Shown here one piece after another: positions 27,401-35,078 of a stretch of 60,282 nt of DNA. Both the position numbers and the translations under genes were made by a program. The stretch's first letter is position 1; every line of letters begins with the position of its first letter. The stretch lies in the NCBI GenBank assembly GCA_019694515.1, contig JAIBBU010000018.1, positions 1 to 60,282 of the forward strand, written 5' to 3'. The notes beneath the pieces were generated by a model. The model was not told where the DNA came from, did not search any database, and was given only the letters and a program-made list of their open reading frames with translations. This stretch comes from Oligoflexia bacterium (GTDB lineage Bacteria > Bdellovibrionota_C > UBA2361 > JBGSMV01).

Positions 27401-28209
27401 ACGAGGATCGTTTCGCTACAGTCACGATCGATTGTTCTCTACCGTCTGACGTCGGAGAGACTGACCCTTGGACCGAAGAGGTGCTGACCGTAGAGATCGA
27501 TTCTAATGCTGGAAATCAGTTTCCGAAGTTGGTTAAAGCGATCTCTAACCGCGGCCTTTCAATCAGCGATGCCATAGTGGTTGACCTGGAACAGCCTGGA
27601 GCGAAACAATTTTTAGTAGCGGTGCGGGATGTGCCGAGCGCGAATGGCGCGCAGAATGGCAGCCCGCCATCTAGCTTTAAGACCAGAGTGAACGAGGTAA
27701 TCGCTGAGGTGCGGGATCAGATCCGACCTGAACGCGAGGAGAAGCCGCGCGTGAGCGATCGCCACGAACGCACGATTGTTTGTTATATCTTGGATGCTCC
27801 AGGTGCGCTGAATGATCTGTTGGACGACCTAGGTCAATTTGGAATTGAGGTCGCTGCGCTGCGTTTAAGTCCAGATGAAATTGATCTGCCATACGGCGAT
27901 GGGTTGAATCTGCCGTATCGGGCGTTGACTCTCAAGGCGTTGGGACCTGGCTCATATCGCAGTATTGTGGATGAACTGCGCCGCTCAGAGGTGACGGAGA
28001 AACTAATTGCGCTGTTGGGCAAAGCCGAAGTGCGCGGTCTTTTGAATTTTGTCGAAGTGGAAGAACTGGTGAATAATACCTCGGATGGGTTGGGGCAACC
28101 GATCCGAGTCAAGAACGCCGAAGCGTCGTTACCCATTTCTGGTGGTCCCGAGATGTCTGCTATTCAAGCAAGACCATCACACCCAGACCGCGAAGCAGTT
28201 GAGACTTGA
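24415..28209 (+). CDS. Giant degenerate RelA/SpoT-homologue (pseudo-RSH) with two ACT domains
   Basis: 1264 residues. Residues 283-372 read like an RSH HD domain (ALKEAFVAAKNWYTG ... AALFYAIPP ... HQREVASLVRGLTKLNTI). The HD dyad of AALLHDvvED is replaced by Tyr335-Ala336. FVAPQLQRPGERELSRRLLD (447-466) mirrors the APLA.rLG...eLeD helix. The synthetase region (about 500-760) keeps FVYELQIGRAERF, like vEvQIRT, but not the pppGpp-synthetase signature. Residues 835-900 look like a TGS domain (RFPRGSSAADLV, PLQPGAIYR), then the helical domain (LDSLGELYNAVGSGLIAMDEVV). Two ACT-like segments follow (about 1022-1075 and 1135-1190). The 280-residue N-terminus is unmatched. The assignment is by eye; both catalytic activities look lost. 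The start GTG 24415 is uncertain. Confidence 0.68.
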   Translation: MAQRVDDHRLSTRQAAAEGPESILGATQPEVIPTGLEHESFTLSDSQGLLHRSISIPDLQVLGAIDAACSSALFRFVAGLRDTKVIDQLREYHAASTKELGPMAGALSGASDLPLQLSKEERAAWSKALTDALSQEVAMVPPEDLRCDSGDFAATGAVMGQIVEGEERGGLSRTRTIQISDAVFASLDFDVARRKIAGIVAEERAVDWLARHENSREVLLLRAAGAVFGRGLSSVGKEHFVVSFLASSRFYPGALQQLAQLPKIPEIPEEVLAVKRPFELEELALKEAFVAAKNWYTGRPDHRPGVSQFAVATRFASTVRDLGLRRSVQIAALFYAIPPKEILAMPGGTALKAHQREVASLVRGLTKLNTIPFNLPLPKDTTLPDYSVQYSWNRCTQSIGSIARSETVKREELLQLWGAFKLEEIRSITDKHDSKKLQRLFDDIRFFVAPQLQRPGERELSRRLLDTWEIAYPTENLQVEMQKDGIFGMSRAERRVFVESRAEQISISLGRDFGLVPEAEFRSFTAARRSLLLNSFENAALDRTILGAYLDDGAERLTAALVDKFSVARGGHFVRYIEESTEKLGQELLQKFGIALAPETRELLSAHCAEFAGELGARYGLVEGRDFTVKSRENLGAKASLEKPNFSAWEKSIDDLEQIGKEVQARFPGDIANQNDLLSLQIEIADTVRHDLFERIKEQLHEDAGLGELSGLPADYGSWMRERVQNQLPAPFVYELQIGRAERFRLNNSSGGAPRKSEERHLNMKVKRAWDNSVRRRLQPSSEALRDWVGAAFHHSDPPVGESLARNYARLHRAISERYLHVALMGDLDSVHDVTDPIFYEHRFPRGSSAADLVIRKYRKAYTDYVLQRREAHPDGSYWWQDCDLTTPLQPGAIYRTRKKSARELLANNGHPSLQTDQVASVCARMFLASQDEPIHARYSLLGAQALESKFGPTNEWLLQRLYRPLCARYHLDSLGELYNAVGSGLIAMDEVVKYHEDRFATVTIDCSLPSDVGETDPWTEEVLTVEIDSNAGNQFPKLVKAISNRGLSISDAIVVDLEQPGAKQFLVAVRDVPSANGAQNGSPPSSFKTRVNEVIAEVRDQIRPEREEKPRVSDRHERTIVCYILDAPGALNDLLDDLGQFGIEVAALRLSPDEIDLPYGDGLNLPYRALTLKALGPGSYRSIVDELRRSEVTEKLIALLGKAEVRGLLNFVEVEELVNNTSDGLGQPIRVKNAEASLPISGGPEMSAIQARPSHPDREAVET

Positions 28210-28237
28210 TCGGACAAGCTCGCCTGGAGCATCGCCC

Positions 28238-28747
28238 TTATTCCGCGGGAGGACTAGATAAGGTCATTACTTCGCTGGGGGCCGAAAGCACGCCATTTTT
28301 TTCTCCGCCAAGGGACACAAATAATTCGCGGTCTTTCGGAATATTTTCCAATATGTAGCGGTATACTTCGCCATGTTTGGGGTCGTTAACCTTTTCAATC
28401 TGTGCAGTTCTTAAGCGCAGCTCAAAGTCCAATTTTTCACGTGTATACCCATACCTGATCACGTACTGCTCAAGCGCCTCATCGGGTACTGCCCAGAGAA
28501 TCTCGACATCCGAACGATCTTTTTGCTGCTCGACCTTCTCGACCTGAATGGCTGTGGTGCCGGGAGCGTCCGCTGCCGGACCGCTGATTGAGGCTGATTG
28601 GGAGTCGATTGATTTAGCGGTGGCAGTACGGTCGGGGCCAGGGGTGTCGAACAGTCCGATGGTGTTCGAATAGATGGCGGAGCAGGAACTAAGAAAACCG
28701 AGTACGAGGAATAAGGAGAAATGGAGACGCGCGGTGTTATGAGTCAT
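28238..28747 (-). CDS. Lipoprotein with fibronectin III-like domain
   Basis: 169 residues from ATG 28747. The lipobox LSSC (Cys22) follows a hydrophobic stretch, so it is a predicted outer- or inner-membrane lipoprotein (+2 Ser). A Ser/Thr/Ala-rich linker runs to about residue 75. After it comes a beta-sandwich-like region (ILWAVPDEALEQYVIRYGYT ... YRYILENIPKDRELFVSLGG) with the Y.i.Yg....l.. pattern of FN3-like domains. It converges with the preceding gene, 28 bases apart. The function is unknown. Confidence 0.7.
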   Translation of the reverse strand: MTHNTARLHFSLFLVLGFLSSCSAIYSNTIGLFDTPGPDRTATAKSIDSQSASISGPAADAPGTTAIQVEKVEQQKDRSDVEILWAVPDEALEQYVIRYGYTREKLDFELRLRTAQIEKVNDPKHGEVYRYILENIPKDRELFVSLGGEKNGVLSAPSEVMTLSSPPAE

Positions 28748-29050
28748 AAGCTTAGGGCGGGAGCATAACACTAGTACTAGTAGTGGGGTAACAGCACTCT
28801 CCTGAGCGGCTTTAATGCAGTCTTTTTAAATAGTTATCCGCTACTGGCACGAGCAGTGACCGGTCTATCCCGGACTGAGATAGGGTTAGGCCCAGATCTT
28901 GCTTTACTAAAAAGTAAGGTGTCGCTCGCCCCGCGCAATCAGCTACCTAACCGTGGCTGAGTGTTTGCGACAGAGCGCCGGTTATGTAGGTGGGAAGGAG
29001 CATAACAGGCGTCGACGGGGATTGGACAGGTTGAGGAGCATAGGTTTGTT

Positions 29051-29965
29051 ATGAATAACTTTGGTCGTAATTACCCGGTACTTTCAGGCATTCGGCGCGC
29101 TGATGAAAGAGAGCGCCTTTTCTTCTTTGCCGCTGCCGGACTCGCCGCCTTTCTCTTCTTCACGGTAATTTTTGTGCTCAATATGAAGGAGCCGGCAGTT
29201 GCAAAGGAGCAGCTGGCCTCGGCCGAGCAGGATGCTGCTCCGGCTGCGCTTGGAACCGTCACCTTATTGGCGCCTGAGCGTTCCGTCCGCGCTGGCACAA
29301 AGCTCTCCGAAATACGTCTGAAAGAGGTCTATTGGCCGCGCAATCAGGTACCGCAGGAAGCGGTGCGCGATATGGCTGAGATTCGCGATCAGTTTGCGGC
29401 GGCCGACATTCCGGAAGGCATGCCGTTGCAGCGGCATCATCTGACTCACGAGGCGATCAATGCTACCCTGCCGCTAACGCCTGGCAACCGCGCTGTGGCA
29501 ATCGAGGTTGACGCTACTGCCGGTATCGAAGGTTGGGCGCTTCCGGGCAGCCGCGTTGACGTAGTGCTGACTTCGGTAGTTGATGGAAATTTGAAGAGTC
29601 AAATCCTGGTACAGAACGCCCGCGTGCTATCATACGGCGGTAATAATGAATCGGCCGAATCTCCGACACGCCTCCGCAACGTTGCGCGCGAAGTTAAGAA
29701 GACGATCACCATGGATGTCTCGACCGAAGACGCACTCAAGATCGCAACAGCGCGCGAGCTGGGACGGCTGAGCCTGTTGATGAGGACGCCGGATGACCAG
29801 AAGGCGGCTGCGGTAATCGAGATGGACAAGAACAAGATCAATCCGCAAGATAAGAACTCGGCAAAGCGCAGCAACTGCACCCGCGGCAGCATGAAGATGG
29901 ACGGTAAAGAGTTCATGATCGGCTGTGACGGTAGTGTCAACATGCTGGACGAGTTTGAGCCGTAA
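29051..29965 (+). CDS. CpaB/RcpC-like protein (SAF domain)
   Basis: 304 residues: one N-terminal transmembrane helix (about 23-45), then an SAF domain (VTLLAPERSVRAGTKLSEIRLKEVYWP ... DIPEGMPLQRHHLT). An RcpC-like region follows (NRAVAIEVDATAGIEGWALPGSRVDVVLTSVVDG ... ILVQNARVLSYG, TMDVSTEDALKIATARELGRLSLLMRTP). This is the layout of CpaB, the periplasmic factor of Flp/Tad pili that links to the secretin. No other tad/cpa gene is nearby, so its partner is elsewhere or it has another role. A 280-base region upstream, flanking a divergent gene, should hold its promoter. Confidence 0.88.
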   Translation: MNNFGRNYPVLSGIRRADERERLFFFAAAGLAAFLFFTVIFVLNMKEPAVAKEQLASAEQDAAPAALGTVTLLAPERSVRAGTKLSEIRLKEVYWPRNQVPQEAVRDMAEIRDQFAAADIPEGMPLQRHHLTHEAINATLPLTPGNRAVAIEVDATAGIEGWALPGSRVDVVLTSVVDGNLKSQILVQNARVLSYGGNNESAESPTRLRNVAREVKKTITMDVSTEDALKIATARELGRLSLLMRTPDDQKAAAVIEMDKNKINPQDKNSAKRSNCTRGSMKMDGKEFMIGCDGSVNMLDEFEP

Positions 29966-30253
29966 GATCGACTGACAGATCTCCGACGCCAATGGATTAG
30001 GTCGCCCACGCCAGGTTAAGCGGCGCAGGGCGCTTTTTCCGAGATGCCTCTTTTCTGGAGACTCCGTGTCTAAGGCTTGAGCATCGTAGCCCCGTTTGTC
30101 TCCCAGTTGGGGCCGGTAAGCAGCTCCCGCCTATCTCCAGCTCCCCAAGGGGCGTTCTAGCTCCATCCCCCCTTACGCCTCCGTAAATATATATTGCTCT
30201 ATTTCCGCCCCCCCTCTTGCGCACCCCCCTGAACTTTGGCAATAAACAGCCAT

Positions 30254-30979
30254 ATGATTGAGGTCAATGCGCTAGGCAAAAAGTATGGCGACTACATCGC
30301 CGTGGAGAATGTGACTTTTTCCGCCGCGAAGGGCGACATTATCGGATTTCTGGGACCCAACGGAGCCGGTAAAACCACCACTATCCGCATGCTGGTTACC
30401 TATCTTGCTCCGAGCGCTGGGTCGGCCAACATCGCAGGATTCAATGTCGTGACACAGGCCGATCAGGTGCGCCGCCGGATCGGCTATCTCCCTGAGACCC
30501 CGCCGCTCTATGGCGAGATGACAATCCGGGAGTATTTGACATTCGTTGCGCGCATCAAGGGTATTCCCGCCGGGCAGATCAAGTCCCGAGTCGAAATGGC
30601 GCTTGAGAAATGTTTCATTACCGATGTGGCGGGGCGCTTATGTCAGCATCTTTCCCGGGGCTACCGGCAGCGCGCTGGGTTGGCACAGGCCATTATCCAC
30701 GACCCCGATGTGATTGTCCTGGACGAACCGACCAGCGGACTTGATCCCAAGCAGATTATTGAGATCCGCAACCTGATTAAGTCGCTTTCGCAGCACCATA
30801 CTGTGTTACTTAGCACTCATATCCTGCCCGAGGTCAGTATGGTCTGTAATAAGGTGGTGATCGTTAACCGCGGCCGCACCGTTTTCGAGAATTATCTAAA
30901 GGATATTCAGGGGCGCTCGCTGGAACAGCTCTTCATGGAGTGCGTAGGCAAGGAGCACCCACTAACTGAGCAGGTTTAA
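30254..30979 (+). CDS. ABC transporter ATP-binding protein, GldA-like
   Basis: 241 residues, starting at MIEVNALGKKYGDYI. Walker A is GPNGAGKTTT; the signature is LSRGYRQRAGLAQAI (the GYRQR form of the GldA/NatA group); Walker B is VIVLDEPTSGLDP; the switch is STHILPE. It energises the permease encoded 36 bases downstream. In Bacteroidetes GldA works with GldF and GldG in gliding. In Gram-negatives outside that phylum, this gene set (ATPase, ABC-2 permease, GldG, DUF4340) is widespread but its substrate is not established. No ribosome site is clear; an in-frame TTG at 30236 is the alternative start. Confidence 0.92.
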   Translation: MIEVNALGKKYGDYIAVENVTFSAAKGDIIGFLGPNGAGKTTTIRMLVTYLAPSAGSANIAGFNVVTQADQVRRRIGYLPETPPLYGEMTIREYLTFVARIKGIPAGQIKSRVEMALEKCFITDVAGRLCQHLSRGYRQRAGLAQAIIHDPDVIVLDEPTSGLDPKQIIEIRNLIKSLSQHHTVLLSTHILPEVSMVCNKVVIVNRGRTVFENYLKDIQGRSLEQLFMECVGKEHPLTEQV

Positions 30980-31015
30980 AGACTTTCAAACTATTATTAC
31001 GTGTAACTGCCGGCT

Positions 31016-31795
31016 ATGAGAAACGTATTGGCGATCTGTAAACGTGAGCTGCTCTCCTTCTTTGTTTCGCCCGTCGCGTATTTTGTAATATGCGGATTCG
31101 TCCTCTTGGGCGGCTATTTCTTCTTTAACCTGCTCGGAACCTTCAATTTGCTGCTAGCGCGGTACTCGCAGATGCCGTTTAAGGGGCCGCTGGGCCAGCT
31201 GAATCTCAACCAGTTCGTGATTGAAGGGCTGTTTCATACGCTGCTGGTGATCTTGGTCTTCCTAATCCCGCTTTTGACCATGCGCATCGTGGCGGAGGAG
31301 CGGCATCGCGGCACATTTGAGCTGTTAGTTACCTCGCCGCTCACCGTATTTGAAATTGTTCTGGGCAAATTTTTGGGGGTCGGAACAGTCGTGTTGATTA
31401 TGCTGGTCGGTATCCTATTTTTCCCTCTGATGCTCTGGCTGTATGGCAGCCCTGGACCTGAAATGTTGCCGGTCTTTAGCGGATTTCTTGGCTTGCTGCT
31501 TTGCAGTCTGGGATTCGCCAGCATCGGTATGGCCGTTTCTTCGTTCACCGAAAATCAAATTGTGGCTGGAGTTAGCAGCATGGTGGTGCTGCTCTTGCTG
31601 TATGTGATCCATGCGCCCGCAGAATCTCTAGGCGGAGTAGGAGGGGATGTCCTGACTTACCTTTCGCCGGTGATGCAGGTGCGCGACATGTTCCGCGGCG
31701 TAATCACCCTCAAGGCGTTGATCTATTTCTTTAGCTTAATTTTTCTCGGGCTCTTTCTTTCTCAGCGCGCGCTCGACGCTTATCGATGGAGGTAG
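31016..31795 (+). CDS. ABC-2 type permease, GldF-like
   Basis: 259 residues with about six transmembrane helices. It opens with NVLAICKRELLSFFVSPVAYFVI, the standard N-terminus of ABC-2 permeases of this group. It also has FLIPLLTMRIVAEERHRGTFELLVTSPLTVFEIVLGKF, the conserved cytoplasmic E.r.GT.e.L.t.P coupling segment. It is the membrane partner of the upstream ATPase and is followed by the GldG-like gene after 6 bases, so the three are one operon. Confidence 0.9.
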   Translation: MRNVLAICKRELLSFFVSPVAYFVICGFVLLGGYFFFNLLGTFNLLLARYSQMPFKGPLGQLNLNQFVIEGLFHTLLVILVFLIPLLTMRIVAEERHRGTFELLVTSPLTVFEIVLGKFLGVGTVVLIMLVGILFFPLMLWLYGSPGPEMLPVFSGFLGLLLCSLGFASIGMAVSSFTENQIVAGVSSMVVLLLLYVIHAPAESLGGVGGDVLTYLSPVMQVRDMFRGVITLKALIYFFSLIFLGLFLSQRALDAYRWR

Positions 31796-31801
31796 GATAG
31801 G

Positions 31802-33409
31802 ATGAGCAAGTGGGGCAAATTCATTGGGCTTGTTGGACTGGTTGTCTTCCTATTTGGAGTACTGGGCGCTTTATTAATTCGAGATTTCACTGAACCGCTG
31901 CTGGTACTGCATCTCGTACTGGGAGTCGTTCTGCTGGTGATTTGGTTCCTCCAAGTTGGGCTGAAGAACCTGGGACAGGCCGGACATGCCTTCAAGGGTC
32001 GACGCGCCCGTTTTGGAGCAAATGCGCTGCTTTACACGATCGTCTTCGCGGGCCTGCTTGTTGTCGCCAACTGGCTCGCCAATCGGCACGATCAGCGCTG
32101 GGACCTGACCCAGGAAGGTGCTTTTAGTCTGGCGCAGCAATCCCGGGATATAATTCGCAACCTCAAGGCGCCTTTAAAGATCGTGGGCTTGGTGAATGTT
32201 AACGCCGGGGATGACGACGCCTTACGCGAACTCTTGAATCTGTATAAGAGCGAAAATCCGACCAAAGTTAGCACAGAAGTCGTCGACCCTAACGCTAAGC
32301 CGCATCTGCTCGATAAGTATGACTTTAAGAGCGGAAATTTCGTGTATCTCGCATACGGTGAAGGCGATAAGCCCGCGGTTAGCCGCCTGAATGAGGGCAG
32401 CGAAGAGGCCATTACCAATGGAATTATCAAATTGTCCCGCGGTGCAGCCAAGAAGATCTATTACGTCGAAGGGCATGATGAGCCGGGGCGCGAGGATCAG
32501 AGCCCTCAGGGGGCCAAGGCCTTGATCGACGCAATTGGTGATCAAAATCTTACAGTGGAGGGAATATTTTTAGCCCAGCAGGGCAATCTTCCCGATGATG
32601 CGGCCGCGGTGATCGTCAATTCCCCCAAAAAACCGATGGCACAAGCAGAAAAAGATGCATTGCTAAAATTCGCTGATGCGGGTGGACGCCTCTACCTTTT
32701 CGGCGACCCGCGCACTACCTCCGATATTCGTGATCTTGCGGCGCATTTTGGAATCGAAGTGGGGAGCGACGTGGTAATTGACCAGGTCCAGCGGCTCTTC
32801 GCCGCGCCTGCTCTCGGAGCGCAGCCGATCGTGCGTGATTACGGTTCTCATCCGATTACCAAGAATCTCAAGCGCACCGACGTAACGGTCTACAATATCG
32901 CTTCTACGGTCAAGACAGCAGCCCAAAAGGTCGAGGGTGCTACCTATACCGAGCTTGTAAAGACCGGCAGTTCAGCCTGGGGTGAAACGAATTTGGACCT
33001 GCTGTTTAGCGACGACGCGTCGGCAGTCTTCGATCAAGGTGTCGATGCTGCCGGGCCGGTGGCGTTAGGCATGGCATACGAAAAAAAGATCGATAGTACA
33101 GAACCGATCAAAGAGGGCGATCCTAAGTTCGATCAGAGCACGCGCGTAGTCGTATTTGGAGATTCGGACTGGATTATTAATGCCAATCTGCAGGTATATT
33201 CGAATCGTGATCTCGCGCTGAGCGCACTCAACTGGTTAATCGGCGAGGAAGGTGGAATTTCGATTCAGCCCCGCGCTGTCGGACCATCAGCCGCGCCGAT
33301 ATCGCAGCAGAGCTACATGTTGATACTGGGCTCAAGCTTCCTAGCGCCCGAACTGCTGCTGATCTTCGGTTTGTATGTATGGTGGCGCCGCAGGGCCATC
33401 AGCGCTTAA
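31802..33409 (+). CDS. GldG-like ABC exporter accessory protein
   Basis: 535 residues. Two or three N-terminal transmembrane helices (about 5-25, 33-53, 75-92) precede NRHDQRWDLTQEGAFSLAQQSRDIIRNL, the typical start of the extracytoplasmic GldG (PF09822) domain. A large soluble domain follows (KIYYVEGHDEPG, GGRLYLFGDPRT, VVFGDSDWIINANLQV). A final helix (about 505-528) ends in WWRRRA. The family resembles a periplasmic sugar-binding or amidase-like domain without known activity. It belongs to the same operon as the ATPase and permease. Confidence 0.88.
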   Translation: MSKWGKFIGLVGLVVFLFGVLGALLIRDFTEPLLVLHLVLGVVLLVIWFLQVGLKNLGQAGHAFKGRRARFGANALLYTIVFAGLLVVANWLANRHDQRWDLTQEGAFSLAQQSRDIIRNLKAPLKIVGLVNVNAGDDDALRELLNLYKSENPTKVSTEVVDPNAKPHLLDKYDFKSGNFVYLAYGEGDKPAVSRLNEGSEEAITNGIIKLSRGAAKKIYYVEGHDEPGREDQSPQGAKALIDAIGDQNLTVEGIFLAQQGNLPDDAAAVIVNSPKKPMAQAEKDALLKFADAGGRLYLFGDPRTTSDIRDLAAHFGIEVGSDVVIDQVQRLFAAPALGAQPIVRDYGSHPITKNLKRTDVTVYNIASTVKTAAQKVEGATYTELVKTGSSAWGETNLDLLFSDDASAVFDQGVDAAGPVALGMAYEKKIDSTEPIKEGDPKFDQSTRVVVFGDSDWIINANLQVYSNRDLALSALNWLIGEEGGISIQPRAVGPSAAPISQQSYMLILGSSFLAPELLLIFGLYVWWRRRAISA

Positions 33410-33475
33410 CCCCAGGCCCAGCGTTTAACCGCTGGGAGTGCCGGCGAGGAAGGCTTTTTGTCATTCGGTGAGGCT

Positions 33476-34930
33476 ATGAGTCTAAAGAAAACCCTAGTTC
33501 TGGCGCTGCTCTTAATCGGGGCGGCCGTTTATATCTTTAAGATCGAGATCCCGCAGGGCGAAGCCAAAAAAACTGAAAAGAACATTTTTCGCGGGGTAAC
33601 TAAATCTCAGTTTGAGAAAATCGAAGTTAGCGGCAAGCAGGGCAGCTATATTTTGGTAAATACCAAGCCGGTCGCGGAGCCTGTCTCTGCTCAATCCTCC
33701 GATCCAGCAGCGGATGCATTGGCCGGATGGGAATTGGGAGACCTCAAAGGCGCCGAGCTAGATCGCGGCAGCTTGAATAGTTTGCTATCTGCCTTGGTGG
33801 GGTTTCGAGAAGAGATCTCGATCCCAAAGGACGAACAGGAATCGGACCTGACGATATATGGACTAAAGGATCCGGAATTACTCTTGAAAGCGTGGCATTC
33901 TGGACAAGAACTGGCGATCAGTTTTGGCAAGAATAATAGCTATCTTTCCAAACGCTATGCTTCGATCAATGGCCAGGCAGGAATCTTCTTGGTCAGTGAT
34001 GCTCTTTTTACGGCCGCGAATAAGAGCCGCACTGAGATGCGCAATCATACTCCGGTGGGCTTTGCCGATTCTGAGATTTCCGAACTGCTGCTCAATTTCG
34101 ACGGCCAGAAGCTGAAATTTTTGGCGCACTCTGATGGTCAATGGAAAATCGCGGAGCCCTTTGCCGCCAGCGCCAGCTCAACCGCGGTCTCCAACCTCCT
34201 GATGCAGCTTCGTAATTTAAGAGCGGAGGATTTTATCGATCCCCCCGGAGACAGGGCGGCTGAGTATGGATTGGAAAAGCCGCAATTGGAGATCGATCTG
34301 AATTTCAAGGATAGCACCAAGCGCGCTCCGCTCCATCTTGGAATAGGCTCCGCCAGCGCGCCGCAAGGTCAGCAGGCGCAATTTCGCTGGTTCATGAATC
34401 TTTCCGGGAAGCCTTCAATTTTTAAACTTTCTGCCGATCCATTGAGCGCGCTGAACCGCGATGCAGGGTTTTACAGAGAGAAGAAGCTATTTCAAGTGAT
34501 CTCGGATCAGGTGCAAAAGGTGAACTGTTCCGCACCGGCGCTTAGTTTGACCAAGAACGGTGAGCATTGGGAGGTGAACGGTAAGCCCGGCGACGATGTC
34601 TTCGTCAAAGAAGCTTTGCAGCGCTTCAGCAATCTTGAAGCCGAGAGCTTTCCTAACCAAGAGCAGGATTTCGGCTTCAATTCTCCGACACTGCGCTGTC
34701 AGTTCACCCTGAAGTCGGGCGCCAAGCCGGAGCTGGTGAGAACCTTGGTAGTGGGTAAGCGCTTAGATGATAAGCAAAATATGGGGCGCTATTTTGCTGC
34801 GGTCGATGACCTGAGTGAACCTTTTATTATTAGCGAGCAAAGCTTGGCTGGTATTACTCCCCGGGAGGAGGCGCTGCTTAAACCTATCAATACCCCGGCG
34901 CCGCTGCTTACTCCGGCCGCTGCGCCGTAG
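33476..34930 (+). CDS. DUF4340 domain protein
   Basis: 484 residues from ATG 33476 (MSLKKTLVLALLLIG...); a TTG at 33458 with AGGAAGG upstream is an alternative start. One N-terminal anchor helix (about 5-22) is followed by repeated beta-rich modules: FEKIEVSGKQGSYILV, LTIYGLKDPELLLKAW, ISFGKNNSYLSKRYASINGQ, and a second set from about residue 330 (KVNCSAPALSLTKNGEHWEV ... NLEAESFPNQ). This fits the DUF4340 family commonly encoded after GldG-like proteins. It is probably anchored in the inner membrane and faces the periplasm. A perfect 14-base inverted repeat follows the stop. Confidence 0.85.
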   Translation: MSLKKTLVLALLLIGAAVYIFKIEIPQGEAKKTEKNIFRGVTKSQFEKIEVSGKQGSYILVNTKPVAEPVSAQSSDPAADALAGWELGDLKGAELDRGSLNSLLSALVGFREEISIPKDEQESDLTIYGLKDPELLLKAWHSGQELAISFGKNNSYLSKRYASINGQAGIFLVSDALFTAANKSRTEMRNHTPVGFADSEISELLLNFDGQKLKFLAHSDGQWKIAEPFAASASSTAVSNLLMQLRNLRAEDFIDPPGDRAAEYGLEKPQLEIDLNFKDSTKRAPLHLGIGSASAPQGQQAQFRWFMNLSGKPSIFKLSADPLSALNRDAGFYREKKLFQVISDQVQKVNCSAPALSLTKNGEHWEVNGKPGDDVFVKEALQRFSNLEAESFPNQEQDFGFNSPTLRCQFTLKSGAKPELVRTLVVGKRLDDKQNMGRYFAAVDDLSEPFIISEQSLAGITPREEALLKPINTPAPLLTPAAAP

Positions 34931-35012
34931 CTCTACCCTTTGCCTGGTAGGTGCTTGGATCTCTTGGTTGCGTCTTTAATCCGCTTAGCTGCACGCCCGG
35001 CAAAGGGTAGAG
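34931..35012. repeat. Long hairpin after the ABC cassette (14-base perfect inverted repeat)
   Basis: CTCTACCCTTTGCC at 34931-34944 is exactly complementary to GGCAAAGGGTAGAG at 34999-35012, with 54 bases between them. The left arm starts right after the DUF4340 stop codon. The sequence after the right arm is CGATTTTA, a weak U-tract, so it could act as a long terminator or a structured RNA. The sense of function is inference. Confidence 0.5.
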
Positions 35013-35078
35013 CGATTTTACGACGTTCGATAAACGTGCGAGAATTCCCCGACGCGTATCCGTCCTGTGTCCTTGTCT

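Noticed and set aside
24415..28209. NAD-dependent glutamate dehydrogenase or GlnD
   Set aside because: The length and paired ACT domains suggested these. However, no dehydrogenase nucleotide-binding or nucleotidyltransferase motif is visible, while HD-, TGS- and helical-domain patterns of RSH proteins are.
30018..30040. Terminator after the CpaB-like gene
   Set aside because: The AAGCG/CGCTT stem is only 5 bases with an 8-base loop, so it is too weak to call, although a T-run follows.
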